A stretch of DNA of 64,000 nucleotides from QHXN01 sp963785125 (GTDB lineage: Bacteria; Acidobacteriota; Blastocatellia; Pyrinomonadales; Pyrinomonadaceae). The stretch is from contig CAWATU010000008.1 of NCBI GenBank assembly GCA_963785125.1, positions 434,001-498,000 on the forward strand, in the 5' to 3' direction. Of the stretch, positions 1 to 11,748 are shown one piece after another. Below the pieces are notes generated by a model, which saw only the letters and a list, made by a program, of their open reading frames with translations, was not told the DNA's origin and searched no databases. The position numbers and the translations under genes were made by a program. Every line of letters starts with the position of its first letter. Within the stretch, counting starts at the first letter, position 1.

Positions 1-178
1 GGTCGAGAATCGCCGTGTAACCCTTAATCAGGCCGCGCTCCTCCAGCTTGCGCACACGCTCAAGGGTGGCCGAAGGGGTCAGCTCGACCACCCGCGCCAG
101 CTCCACGTTGGTCGTCCGCCCGTCCTTCTGGAGAATCTCCAGAATCTTCGCGTCCCTCTCGTCAAGTATCGCAGCCAT
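1..178 (-). CDS. Lrp/AsnC-family transcriptional regulator, N-terminal part
   Basis: Reading down from an ATG at 178, the 59 visible codons start MAAILDERDAKILEILQKDG and continue through NVELARVVELTPSATLERV to LEERGLIKGYTAILD. This is the AsnC-type winged helix-turn-helix, with the usual LD.D.KIL and L.ERGLI.GY signatures. The window edge cuts off the ligand-binding RAM domain, so effector and targets cannot be told. An AAGAGAAGAAG purine stretch directly upstream serves as ribosome binding site, and a near-consensus minus-strand promoter lies at 248-276. It diverges from the heat-shock genes; a role in their control is possible but not shown. Confidence 0.85.
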   Translation of the reverse strand, partial: MAAILDERDAKILEILQKDGRTTNVELARVVELTPSATLERVRKLEERGLIKGYTAILD

Positions 179-247
179 CTTCTTCTCTTACGAATCCCCG
201 ATCCGTCGCGTTCCGTCAAATTCGGTAAAAAGCGTGAATTGCCGCTT

Positions 248-276
248 ATCGTACGCCGTAACAGATAGATTGTCAA
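248..276 (-). promoter_or_regulatory. sigma-70-type promoter for the Lrp/AsnC gene
   Basis: On the minus strand, TTGACA (276-271), a 17-base spacer, then TACGAT (253-248). The predicted start near 241 gives a leader of about 60 bases before the ATG at 178. The region is clearly more A/T-rich than its surroundings. Confidence 0.6.
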
Positions 277-376
277 TAAATATTCCCTCTAATGTAATTT
301 ATGGAGTGATAAACGCGGCGACGCCTGTTGCCGTCAGGCCGGGGCAACCCGCGAATTTCCTCGTTCATCCATAGAC

Positions 377-405
377 TTGACAAGAAGGGACTCAATATTT
401 ATTAT
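377..405 (+). promoter_or_regulatory. sigma-70-type promoter for hsp20
   Basis: TTGACA (377-382), exactly 17 bases, then TATTAT (400-405), with an AT-rich setting. Expected start is near 412, leaving an 80-base leader before the hsp20 ATG at 496. No CIRCE inverted repeat and no sigma-32-like box were seen between 179 and 495. That gap holds this promoter, the divergent promoter at 248-276 and no gene. The leader has CTCTCT just ahead of the AGAGG ribosome site, so local pairing could modulate translation; this is only a suggestion. Confidence 0.65.
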
Positions 406-495
406 CCTTGCGTGCTCACGCATTGAGGATCGCCCCGGCTCCTCCCGGAGAGGGCCAAAGGGGCAGCAAAAATTCTCTCTAGAGGTAAAAAGATC

Positions 496-1026
496 ATGAG
501 CATCACACGTTACGACCCCTTCCGCGACCTGAAGACCTTGCAGGACGAGGTCAACCGTCTCTTCTCCACCAACTTCTCGCGCGGCTTCGGCGACGAGGGC
601 ATCGCCCGCGGCGCCTGGACGCCGAACGTCGATATCTTCGAGAACAAGGACGAGATCGTCCTCGAAGCCGAACTCCCCGGCATGAGCCGCGAGGACTTCG
701 AGCTGTCCATCGAGAACAACGTCCTGACGCTGCGCGGCGAGCGCCGCTTCGAGAAGAGGGACGAGGCCGACAACTACCACCGCGTCGAGCGCGCCTACGG
801 CTCGTTCACGCGCTCCTTCACGCTGCCACAGACCGTCTCGGGCGAGGGCGCAACAGCCGAGTACAAGCACGGCGTGCTGCGTGTCGCGCTCCGCAAGCGC
901 GAGGAGGTGAAGGCCCGCCGCATCGAGGTCAAGGGCGAGTCGGCCGAAGGCCAGCCCCCGAAGACCATCGAGGCGAAGCCCGAGCAGTCCGCGGCCAGGG
1001 CCCAGACGAACACGTCCAACGCCTAA
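496..1026 (+). CDS. hsp20: Small heat-shock protein, Hsp20/alpha-crystallin family
   Basis: 176 residues. The N-terminal arm (YDPFRDLKTLQDEVNRLF) is followed by an alpha-crystallin domain at about residues 45-140. The domain opens with the W-P-VDIFE strand (PNVDIFENKDEIVLEAELPG), carries LTLRGER, and ends with the characteristic A-x-x-x-x-GVL motif (AEYKHGVLRVALRK). The polar tail is longer than usual. Such proteins form oligomers that hold unfolding clients in a refoldable state without ATP. AGAGG upstream is the ribosome site. It heads a chaperone island with ClpB, the natural disaggregase partner for Hsp20-bound aggregates. A second Hsp20 lies at 3899. Confidence 0.95.
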   Translation: MSITRYDPFRDLKTLQDEVNRLFSTNFSRGFGDEGIARGAWTPNVDIFENKDEIVLEAELPGMSREDFELSIENNVLTLRGERRFEKRDEADNYHRVERAYGSFTRSFTLPQTVSGEGATAEYKHGVLRVALRKREEVKARRIEVKGESAEGQPPKTIEAKPEQSAARAQTNTSNA

Positions 1027-1082
1027 CCCGGCAGGAAACCTTCGGCGGCCAGCCCGACGGTCAGGAGCCACGGAAGCCGAAA

Positions 1083-1149
1083 CTTCCGCGGCCACCCGAC
1101 GCGGCTGGCCGCTAAGGTTTCAGACCTAATCGGCGGAAGCGTTTTTTTT
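1083..1149 (+). terminator. Probable rho-independent terminator after hsp20
   Basis: CTTCCGC (1083-1089) can pair with GCGGAAG (1133-1139), enclosing smaller GC-rich pairing, and is followed by eight consecutive T at 1142-1149. A competing hairpin CGGAAG/CTTCCG lies just upstream. The T tract makes termination or attenuation before clpB plausible. Confidence 0.5.
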
Positions 1150-1187
1150 GAGAAGAAGTAGTCAGTAAGGATTCTCCCGAGGCAATC

Positions 1188-3797
<2,610 letters not shown>

Positions 3798-3898
3798 CGG
3801 CGAAAGGGGGCGCCGAAGCGATGCAGTCTAAGGTCAGACATTTCGGTTTACCGTTCGGCGTTCTCCGGACGCAGTCCAAAACCCGTAGGAGGCTTGGA

Positions 3899-4345
3899 AT
3901 GAGACATCACAGGTTCGACCCGCGCGACCTCTTCACCTTGCAGGAGAGGATGAACCGCCTGTTCGAGGAGGCGGCCGACCGCCGCGCGGGCTCACACGAA
4001 GCGGAGGGCGAGATCGACCGCGCCGACTGGATTCCGGCGGCCGACGTGTACGAGGACGAGCGCGAGTACCTGCTCGTCTTAGACCTGCCCGGCATCAACC
4101 GCGAGGGGCTCGACGTGAGCTTAGACGACGGAAGCCTCGTCATCCGCGGCGACCGCAAGGGCGCGGAGGGCTTGCACGCGCGCCGCACCGAGCGGCCGCA
4201 GGGGCGCTTCGTGCGCACCTTCAGTCTGCCCGACGCGGTAGACCGCGCGTCGATTGTGGCCGATTACAAGGACGGCGTGCTGCTCCTCCACCTCCCGAAG
4301 CGCGACGAGCGGCAGGGGCGCCGTCTGAAGATAGACGTGAAGTGA
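3899..4345 (+). CDS. Second Hsp20/alpha-crystallin small heat-shock protein
   Basis: 148 residues from the ATG at 3899, chosen because a strong GTAGGAGG site sits six bases upstream. An in-frame ATG at 3794, overlapping the clpB stop, would add 35 poorly conserved residues. The alpha-crystallin domain runs from WIPAADVYEDEREYLLVLDL to ADYKDGVLLLHLPKRDE, with LVIRGDRKG and the GVL motif. The N-terminus (FDPRDLFTLQERMNRLFEE) matches the first Hsp20's pattern, so the two are paralogs, this one lacking the polar tail. It sits between clpB and grpE and is probably co-transcribed with them. Confidence 0.93.
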   Translation: MRHHRFDPRDLFTLQERMNRLFEEAADRRAGSHEAEGEIDRADWIPAADVYEDEREYLLVLDLPGINREGLDVSLDDGSLVIRGDRKGAEGLHARRTERPQGRFVRTFSLPDAVDRASIVADYKDGVLLLHLPKRDERQGRRLKIDVK

Positions 4346-4437
4346 CCGGGGCGGCTCGTGAAAGGTGTTGGGCCGAACCGCCCTTCGGGTGTTAAGCTTC
4401 AACGGAAGACGAAGAATCCCATCCACGGTTCACGAGC

Positions 4438-5142
4438 ATGAGACTATTTCGCAGAGGGAGCAAGAAGCGAGATATGGCAGAGAAAGAGTCGGCCGAGAAG
4501 GACTGGCCGGAGGAGCTGAGCGCCGAAGAGGAGACGCCGAAGGTTCGCTTCAACGACCGCCGCCGCATCCGCCTCGGCGAAGAGGAAGAGGCCGCGGCCG
4601 AGCGTCCGGCCGCGGAGGAGGCGCCGAGCGTGAAGCCCTCTTACGTGGAAGAGCTGGAGGCGCGCGCGCGCGAGGCGGAGCAGAAGGTGTTGGACGTGCA
4701 GACACGTTTCGAGCAGGTGCGGGCCGACCTCAAGCGCGAGACGGATGAATTGCGTCAGCGCCTCGCGCGCAACGCCGACGAGCGCGTCATGCGTGAGAAG
4801 GCTTCGTTCATCTCCGCGCTGCTGCCCGTCATCGACAACCTGCAACGCGCCGTCGAGGCGGCCGAAGCGGGCGGCTCGCAGGAGGCGCTGATTAACGGCC
4901 TGCGCGGCACCATCAGCGGCTTCGAGAACGTGCTCACACAGATCGGCGCGGAGCCCGTCGAGGCGCTCGCCCGCACCTTCGACCCGGAGCTGCACGAAGC
5001 GGTTGACACGACCGAGGTCGAGCCCGCGCTCGACGGTCAGGTCACGGCGCAGTACGGCCGCGGCTACCGGCTCGGCAACCAACTGCTCCGCCCCGCGCGC
5101 GTCCAGGTCGGCCGCGCGAAGAGCGAGAGCGCGGGCGCGTGA
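4438..5142 (+). CDS. grpE: GrpE-type nucleotide-exchange factor
   Basis: 234 residues. There is a long acidic N-terminal extension, then a coiled-coil helix (about residues 65-120). The GrpE core follows, including LLPVIDNLQRAVEAAE, FDPELHEAV and the terminal beta-domain signature VTAQYGRGYRLGNQLLRPARV. GrpE releases ADP from DnaK. No dnaK or dnaJ is in the window, so this copy must serve a distant DnaK. Two starts are possible: ATG 4438 (used here) or ATG 4474 (MAEKESAEK), which has AGGGAG upstream but rather far away. It lies between hsp20 and groL on the same strand. Confidence 0.92.
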   Translation: MRLFRRGSKKRDMAEKESAEKDWPEELSAEEETPKVRFNDRRRIRLGEEEEAAAERPAAEEAPSVKPSYVEELEARAREAEQKVLDVQTRFEQVRADLKRETDELRQRLARNADERVMREKASFISALLPVIDNLQRAVEAAEAGGSQEALINGLRGTISGFENVLTQIGAEPVEALARTFDPELHEAVDTTEVEPALDGQVTAQYGRGYRLGNQLLRPARVQVGRAKSESAGA

Positions 5143-5198
5143 CGGCTCTTTAGAACAGACTAACCGACGATCAAACATTTTCTCAGGAGAAGAACACA

Positions 5199-6830
<1,632 letters not shown>

Positions 6831-6919
6831 GAGCCGTGAACGGTAACCCGTAAACCGTGACCAGAGCGTGAACCGTGACGAGAGTAAAGCAGTCCTTCTC
6901 TCGTCACGGTTCACGGCTT
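6831..6919. repeat. Heptad-word hairpin element (word GTGAACC), groL-clp gap
   Basis: Starts right after the groL stop. Degenerate 7-bp words (GTGAACG, GTAACCC, GTAAACC) lead into perfect 18-bp inverted arms at 6867-6884 and 6898-6915, with a 13-base loop containing AAGCAGT. The element at 35280 uses the same word and a related loop. Confidence 0.8.
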
Positions 6920-6940
6920 TCAAATTGCAACGCGGCGATG

Positions 6941-6949
6941 TGCTATAGT
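6941..6949 (+). promoter_or_regulatory. Extended -10 promoter candidate for the ClpC-like gene
   Basis: TGC followed by TATAGT (6944-6949) is an extended -10 (TGnTATAnT). No good -35 lies 17 bases upstream. It would give a leader of about 210 bases before the ATG at 7168. It suggests the Clp gene can be transcribed separately from groL. Confidence 0.35.
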
Positions 6950-7167
6950 TCTGATGTCCGAAAGCGCGACAAAGCGCAACGGGCCATCCGAGCCAGGCAT
7001 CTAACAGAAGCCGGACGACGGGCAGGTTTGGCGAAATTGTTTCGGGTTGAAAGCCCTCGCAGAAGCCGCGCCGCCCGCCGTCCAATTTTTTTTTAAGGCT
7101 GATGTTTTCGAGCCCCTGCGGAGGTCGCCTCGTAGACTCCCCCCGCGGCTCACCAGAAGGAAAAGAA

Positions 7168-9435
7168 ATGATAGACCTGGGTACTTACAAAGACCGTTTC
7201 GCCGAGAGCGGGCAGCGCGTGCTGGAGCACGCCGTGCAGGAGTCGCGTCACCGTGACCAAAACTACATTGCGGTGGAACATATTCTCAACGGCCTCGCCG
7301 TGGAGGAGGCCGAGTTGTTCAACTCGACTATGCGCGACCTCTCGCTCGACCCGCGCTCTGTCAAGGTGATGATTGAAAAGCGTCTTGAGAATGCACGCTA
7401 TCAGAACGTCAACAAGGGCATCCGCATCGCGCCCGAGACCATCGAGCTTTTCAAGCGCTCGATGGAGCGCGCGCGCGCGCAAGGGCGCAAGACCATCGAA
7501 GCCACAGACCTCTTCATGGCCTTCTCGCAGGACGAGAACAGCGCGCTGATGGGCGTGCTGCGCGCGCTCGGCGCCAACAACGAGACGGTCATCGAGCAGG
7601 TGCGCGCACGCGTCCGCACGCGCGAGCAGCAGGAGGAGGAGTACAAGAAGAAGTTCGAGCTGCCTCCGTACCTCAAGCACTTCGGCGTCTCCTTGAATCG
7701 TCTGGCGCGCGCCGACAAGCTGCCGCCGACCATCGGCCGCGAGCGCGAGATTCAGCAGATGATCGAAATCCTCTGCCACCGCGAGCGCGCCAACTCGCCC
7801 ATGCTCGTCGGCGAGCCGGGCGTCGGCAAGACGGCGGTCGTCGAAGGTCTCGCGCGTTTGATTGAACTCGAACCGGAGAAGGTGCCCGCACGCCTGCGCG
7901 GCACGCACGTCGTGCAGTTGCAGATGGGGGGCTTAGTCGCCGGCACAATGCTGCGCGGCATGTTCGAGGAGCGCATCAAGGGGATCATCGACGAGGTGAA
8001 GGAGCGCGACAACCTCATCCTCTTCATCGACGAGGCGCACACCATCATCGGCGCGGGCGCCGCGCTCGGCACTTCGAGCGACGCCGCCAACATGTTCAAG
8101 ACGGCGCTGGCGCGCGGCGAGATGCGCATCGTCGGCGCGACGACCATCACCGAGTACAAGGAGTACATCGGCGAGGACGAGGCGCTCGCACGTCGCTTCC
8201 GTCTGGTCAAGGTTGATGAGCCGACCATCGCTGAGACGCGCGAGATTCTCTTCGGCCTGCGGCCGCGCCTTGAGCGCAACTACTCGGTCACCATCTCGGA
8301 CGACGCCATCAATACGGCGCTGGAGATGGCCCCGAAGTACATCCGCAACCTACACCTGCCGGACAAGGCCATCGGCTGGCTCGACACGGCGGCGGTCAAA
8401 GTTGAAATCAACGAGCCGGACACGATGGTCGTCAAGCCGGAGCACATCATCGACGTTATCTCGCAGGAGTCGCGCATCCCGCGCGACATGATCTACCGCG
8501 ACACCAACGACCGCTTCTCCGCGATGGAGGAGGATTTGGGCAAGCGCGTCATCGGCCAGAAGGACGCTATCAAGGCCGTCGCGCAACGCCTGCGCCTCAA
8601 CAAGGGGCCGCTCAAGGAGTCGCACTACAAGCCTGACGGCGTGCTCCTCTTCCTCGGGCCGACGGGCGTCGGCAAGACCGAGCTGGCGAAGGCCGTCGCC
8701 GAGTTCATGTTCGGCGACGAGGAGAAGATGGTGCGCATCGACATGTCCGAGTACCAGGACGGCACCATCGGCATCGAGAAGCTCATCGGCATGCCGCGCG
8801 GCATCGTCGGCAGCGAGCGCGGCGGCGTGCTCACCGAACAGTTGCGCGAGAATCCTTACACGGTTCTCCTTCTGGATGAGGTCGAGAAGGCTTCGCCGAC
8901 TTTGATGAACCTGTTCCTGCAAGCCTTCGACGAGGGCTGGCTGACGGACGGGCGCGGCAAGAAGGTTTATCTTTCCGACGCGATCATCATCATGACCTCG
9001 AACCTCGGCTCGGAGAACTTCAAGAAGTACGAGAAGCCGTTCGGGTTCGGCGCGAAGACCCTGGGCGACATGAAGGCCATCCGGGGCGACGTGATGAAGG
9101 CGGCCGAGAACCGCTTCTCGCCCGAGTTCCGCAACCGCATCGACGAGATCGTCATCTTCTCGCCGCTGACGATGGACGAGGTGCGCGACATCGCGAAGAT
9201 TTACACCGCGAAGCTCTGCCGCCAGATGGAGCAGCAGGGTAAGGTCTGCCGCGTGACTCAGGCCGCGCTCGACCTTCTGACGGAGAAGGGCTACAGCCCG
9301 GCCTACGGCGCGCGCTTCCTCAAGCGCCACATCGACGAGAAGGTCAAGCTCCCCATCACCGCGATGTGGAAGGATGCTTCGAGCTTCGTCGCCGACGTGG
9401 TGGACGGCGAGGTCGTCGTCAAGGCTGAAGCGTAA
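7168..9435 (+). CDS. ClpC-like double AAA+ ATPase lacking pore-loop aromatics
   Basis: 755 residues from ATG 7168, which has AGAAGGAAAAG upstream; an upstream in-frame ATG at 7102 lacks a site and family similarity. A Clp-N domain is followed by a first AAA+ module with GEPGVGKT (about residue 215) and LFIDEAHT, then a second with GPTGVGKT (497) and LLLDEVEKA. There is no ClpB-type M domain. The first pore loop reads AGTMLRGMFE, with Leu262 where ClpB has Tyr. The second reads MPRGIVGSERGG, with Ile546 for Tyr. Aromatic pore residues normally grip substrate, so threading may be altered. A clear ClpP-binding IGF loop was not recognised. Partner unknown; an unfoldase-like or scaffolding role is inference. 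Confidence 0.88.
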   Translation: MIDLGTYKDRFAESGQRVLEHAVQESRHRDQNYIAVEHILNGLAVEEAELFNSTMRDLSLDPRSVKVMIEKRLENARYQNVNKGIRIAPETIELFKRSMERARAQGRKTIEATDLFMAFSQDENSALMGVLRALGANNETVIEQVRARVRTREQQEEEYKKKFELPPYLKHFGVSLNRLARADKLPPTIGREREIQQMIEILCHRERANSPMLVGEPGVGKTAVVEGLARLIELEPEKVPARLRGTHVVQLQMGGLVAGTMLRGMFEERIKGIIDEVKERDNLILFIDEAHTIIGAGAALGTSSDAANMFKTALARGEMRIVGATTITEYKEYIGEDEALARRFRLVKVDEPTIAETREILFGLRPRLERNYSVTISDDAINTALEMAPKYIRNLHLPDKAIGWLDTAAVKVEINEPDTMVVKPEHIIDVISQESRIPRDMIYRDTNDRFSAMEEDLGKRVIGQKDAIKAVAQRLRLNKGPLKESHYKPDGVLLFLGPTGVGKTELAKAVAEFMFGDEEKMVRIDMSEYQDGTIGIEKLIGMPRGIVGSERGGVLTEQLRENPYTVLLLDEVEKASPTLMNLFLQAFDEGWLTDGRGKKVYLSDAIIIMTSNLGSENFKKYEKPFGFGAKTLGDMKAIRGDVMKAAENRFSPEFRNRIDEIVIFSPLTMDEVRDIAKIYTAKLCRQMEQQGKVCRVTQAALDLLTEKGYSPAYGARFLKRHIDEKVKLPITAMWKDASSFVADVVDGEVVVKAEA

Positions 9436-9461
9436 AGACGAGTTCACGCTCACCTGCGAAA

Positions 9462-9500
9462 CGAGAGGGGCCGGAACTGATTCAGTTCCGGCCCCTCTCG
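9462..9500 (+). terminator. Strong GC-rich hairpin after the ClpC-like gene
   Basis: A perfect 19-bp inverted repeat: GAGAGGGGCCGGAACTGA is mirrored immediately by its complement ending at 9500. The following sequence is CTTTACCCC, a weak T tract. It probably ends the chaperone transcript. Confidence 0.6.
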
Positions 9501-9575
9501 CTTTACCCCCGAAGGCCCGGGCCCCGCCCGTTCGGCGTTTGCCTTCGCTCCCCGCGCGCGTTTATAAATTCGAGC

Positions 9576-10409
9576 ATGAGAAAGACGCTCTACCACTTCG
9601 CGCCGCCGCTCGTCGCGGCGCTGATGCTCTTCACCCCGGCCGCGGCGCGCGCGCAGAAGGACGGCGGCGGCGCGAAGCCGCAGGCGGGCGCCCCGAAGTC
9701 AGCCGTGAAGGTTGACGAGAAGGCCCAGGCCATCGTCGCGCGCGCGGTCGAGGTGGTGGGCGGCCCGGCCTTCCTCGGCGTGCGCTCGGTCGTCTCGAAG
9801 GGCTACTTCACGCCGTTCCGCGACGGGCAGTCGGGCATCCCCGACCCCTTCCGCGACTACCTCGTCCTCCCCGACCGCAACCGCACGGAGTTTAAGGGCA
9901 GCCGCATCATCCAGTCGTTCGCGGGCGACACCGGCTGGGTCTTCGACGGCCGGAAGAAGGCGCTGAACGACCTCGGGCCCGAACAGATGGCCGACATCCG
10001 CACGACGCTGCGGACGAGCCTCGACAACATCCTGCGCGGCTGGTGGCGCGCAGAGGGCGCAAGCCTCACCTACGTCGGGCGGCGCGAGGCGGGGCTCGCG
10101 CGCCGCAACGAAGTCGTCCGCCTCACCTACCCCGACGGCTTCGAGATCGAGTTCGAGTTCGACGCGCGCGAGGGGCTGCCCGCCAAGGTTCTCTACAAGC
10201 GTCCGGGCGAGGAGGGCGAGCGGGTCGAGGAGGAGGACCGTTACGCGCAGTTCCTCAACATCGAGGGCGCGCGCTTCCCCTTCGTCATCGACAAATACCG
10301 CGCCGGCGTCCAGTCGAGCCGCGTCAACTACGACACCGTCGAGGTCAACAAGCCCATCCCCGACTCCTTCTTCGCCAAGCCTGCCGACGTGAAGACGATC
10401 AAGTTCTAA
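9576..10409 (+). CDS. Secreted protein, outer-membrane-lipoprotein-sorting-like fold
   Basis: 277 residues. The signal peptide (MRKTLYHFAPPLVAALMLF, cleavage near AAARAQ) is followed by a domain with short beta-strand segments, such as GYFTPFRDGQSGIPDPFRDY, GWVFDGRKKALNDL and VVRLTYPDGFEIEFEFDA. The arrangement, a signal peptide then an unclosed beta-barrel of about 200 residues, resembles LolA/LolB-like periplasmic lipid carriers and the many related secreted proteins of Acidobacteriota. No catalytic motif was recognised. It stands alone between two hairpins. Function unproven. Confidence 0.7.
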   Translation: MRKTLYHFAPPLVAALMLFTPAAARAQKDGGGAKPQAGAPKSAVKVDEKAQAIVARAVEVVGGPAFLGVRSVVSKGYFTPFRDGQSGIPDPFRDYLVLPDRNRTEFKGSRIIQSFAGDTGWVFDGRKKALNDLGPEQMADIRTTLRTSLDNILRGWWRAEGASLTYVGRREAGLARRNEVVRLTYPDGFEIEFEFDAREGLPAKVLYKRPGEEGERVEEEDRYAQFLNIEGARFPFVIDKYRAGVQSSRVNYDTVEVNKPIPDSFFAKPADVKTIKF

Positions 10410-10416
10410 AAATAAA

Positions 10417-10452
10417 GGTCAGCACCGCCTGCGGTAGCGGGCGGTGCTGACC
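10417..10452. terminator. Bidirectional hairpin between convergent genes
   Basis: Perfect 13-bp arms, GGTCAGCACCGCC (10417-10429) and its complement (10440-10452), with a 10-base loop, in the 57-base gap between convergent genes. No long T tract on either side. Confidence 0.55.
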
Positions 10453-10466
10453 GCTATGACGAGTCT

Positions 10467-11651
10467 TTAACTCTTCTTCAAAACCGACTCATCGCGCAGG
10501 GCTTCGGCGGCCGGCTGCGCGTCGGCGGCGACGAAGACGGGCGCGGGCAGTTTCACGCCTGCCATGCCCGCGAACAGGCGCTCGTACTCGTCCACGACGT
10601 GCTCCCAGTCGTAGCGCTCGCGGATGCGCGCCTGCGCGCGCTGTCGGTACTGTGCGACCATCGCGCCGCCGCGCAGGACGCGCTGCAACTGCGCGGCGAG
10701 GTCTGCGGTGTCGCGGTAGTGTATGGCGGCGTCGCCCGTCACCTCGACGTTCTCGGGCGTGTTGAGCGTGAGCACACAGTTGCCGTAGCCCATCGCTTCG
10801 AGCAGCGCCGGGTGCGTGCCGCCGACCTCGGTGGCGTGGACGTAGCAGAAGGCGTTCTGTTGGAGCGCGCGGTAGGCGTCGCCGAAGACGAAGCCGGTGA
10901 AGACGATGCGACGGTCGCGGCGCGCGAGCGAGCGCAGGTGCGCGATGTACTCGTGCGCGTACGGGGCGTCGCCGACGACGAGGAGCTTCTGCGGCGTGCG
11001 GACGCGGCGGAAGGCTTCGATCACCATCTCGGCGTTGTTCTCCGGCTCCAGGCGCGAGACGTAGAGCACGTAGCGGTTCGGCTCGACCCCCCAGCGCGAG
11101 ACGGCCTGCCGGTCGGTGCGCCGCTCGACCTCCGCGCCGTAGGCGATCATCGTCGAGCCCGCGCGGTACTTCGCCAGGTAATAGTCCTGAATCACGCGCG
11201 CGTCCGTCACCGTCTCGTTCGGCAGCCAGACCGAGAGGCGCTCGGCCACGCGGTAGTAGTTCTTCCCGAGCCAGTTCCACTTCCGCCGCTTGTGTTCGAG
11301 GCCGTCCACGTTGATGGCGACGGGCACGCCCGCGGCGCGCAGCACGGGTGCGATGGGCGCGTTGGCGGCGTTGCAGATGAGCGCGGCGTCGAAGCGTCGG
11401 AGGGCGGCGGCGTGGAGGGCGGAGAGCCCTGCGTGGACTACGGTGTCGAAGTATTTATGGCGGATGGTGGGGAGCACCTTGAGGCGCACGCCCTTGTACT
11501 CGATCTGGCGGGGGCTGACGTAGTGCGCGCGGCAGTAGACCGTCACGTCGTGACCGCGCGCGACCAGCCGCGTCGAGAGCTGCTCGGCGAACGTCTCGAA
11601 TCCCCCGTAGCTGGCCGGAATCCCCCTCGTCCCCAGAATCGCGATGCGCAT
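10467..11651 (-). CDS. GT-B glycosyltransferase with DUF1972 N-terminal half
   Basis: 394 residues. The start MRIAILGTRGIPASYGGFET is the hallmark of DUF1972 glycosyltransferases, a group that includes rhamnosyltransferases of capsule synthesis. The C-terminal Rossmann half has YVLYVSRLEPENNAEMVIEA and a donor-binding EVGGTHPALLEAMGYG segment with the family-4 E-x7-E pattern. It is predicted cytoplasmic, adding one sugar to a lipid-linked or surface glycan. The next gene upstream on the same strand is another GT4; the spacer is a tandem-word repeat. Acceptor and sugar cannot be told. Confidence 0.88.
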   Translation of the reverse strand: MRIAILGTRGIPASYGGFETFAEQLSTRLVARGHDVTVYCRAHYVSPRQIEYKGVRLKVLPTIRHKYFDTVVHAGLSALHAAALRRFDAALICNAANAPIAPVLRAAGVPVAINVDGLEHKRRKWNWLGKNYYRVAERLSVWLPNETVTDARVIQDYYLAKYRAGSTMIAYGAEVERRTDRQAVSRWGVEPNRYVLYVSRLEPENNAEMVIEAFRRVRTPQKLLVVGDAPYAHEYIAHLRSLARRDRRIVFTGFVFGDAYRALQQNAFCYVHATEVGGTHPALLEAMGYGNCVLTLNTPENVEVTGDAAIHYRDTADLAAQLQRVLRGGAMVAQYRQRAQARIRERYDWEHVVDEYERLFAGMAGVKLPAPVFVAADAQPAAEALRDESVLKKS

Positions 11652-11677
11652 GTCTGAACTAATGATGATTGGTGGAA

Positions 11678-11748
11678 GACGCTGGACGCTGGACGCTGGA
11701 CGCTTAAAGCTCCGGCCATCGTCTATGGTCTATGGTCTATCGTCCGTC
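11678..11748. repeat. Tandem 7-bp words GACGCTG and GTCTATG between two GT genes
   Basis: GACGCTG occurs three times plus GACGCTT at 11678-11705. After a 15-base gap, GTCTATG occurs twice, followed by GTCTATC and GTCCGTC, at 11721-11748. Unlike the other elements, the two blocks are not complementary to each other. The second block contains the stop codon (11737-11739) of the upstream GT gene. Confidence 0.75.

Noticed and set aside
179..495. CIRCE or sigma-32 control of hsp20
   Set aside because: I looked for TTAGCACTC-type inverted repeats and heat-shock boxes here and before clpB and groL, and found none.
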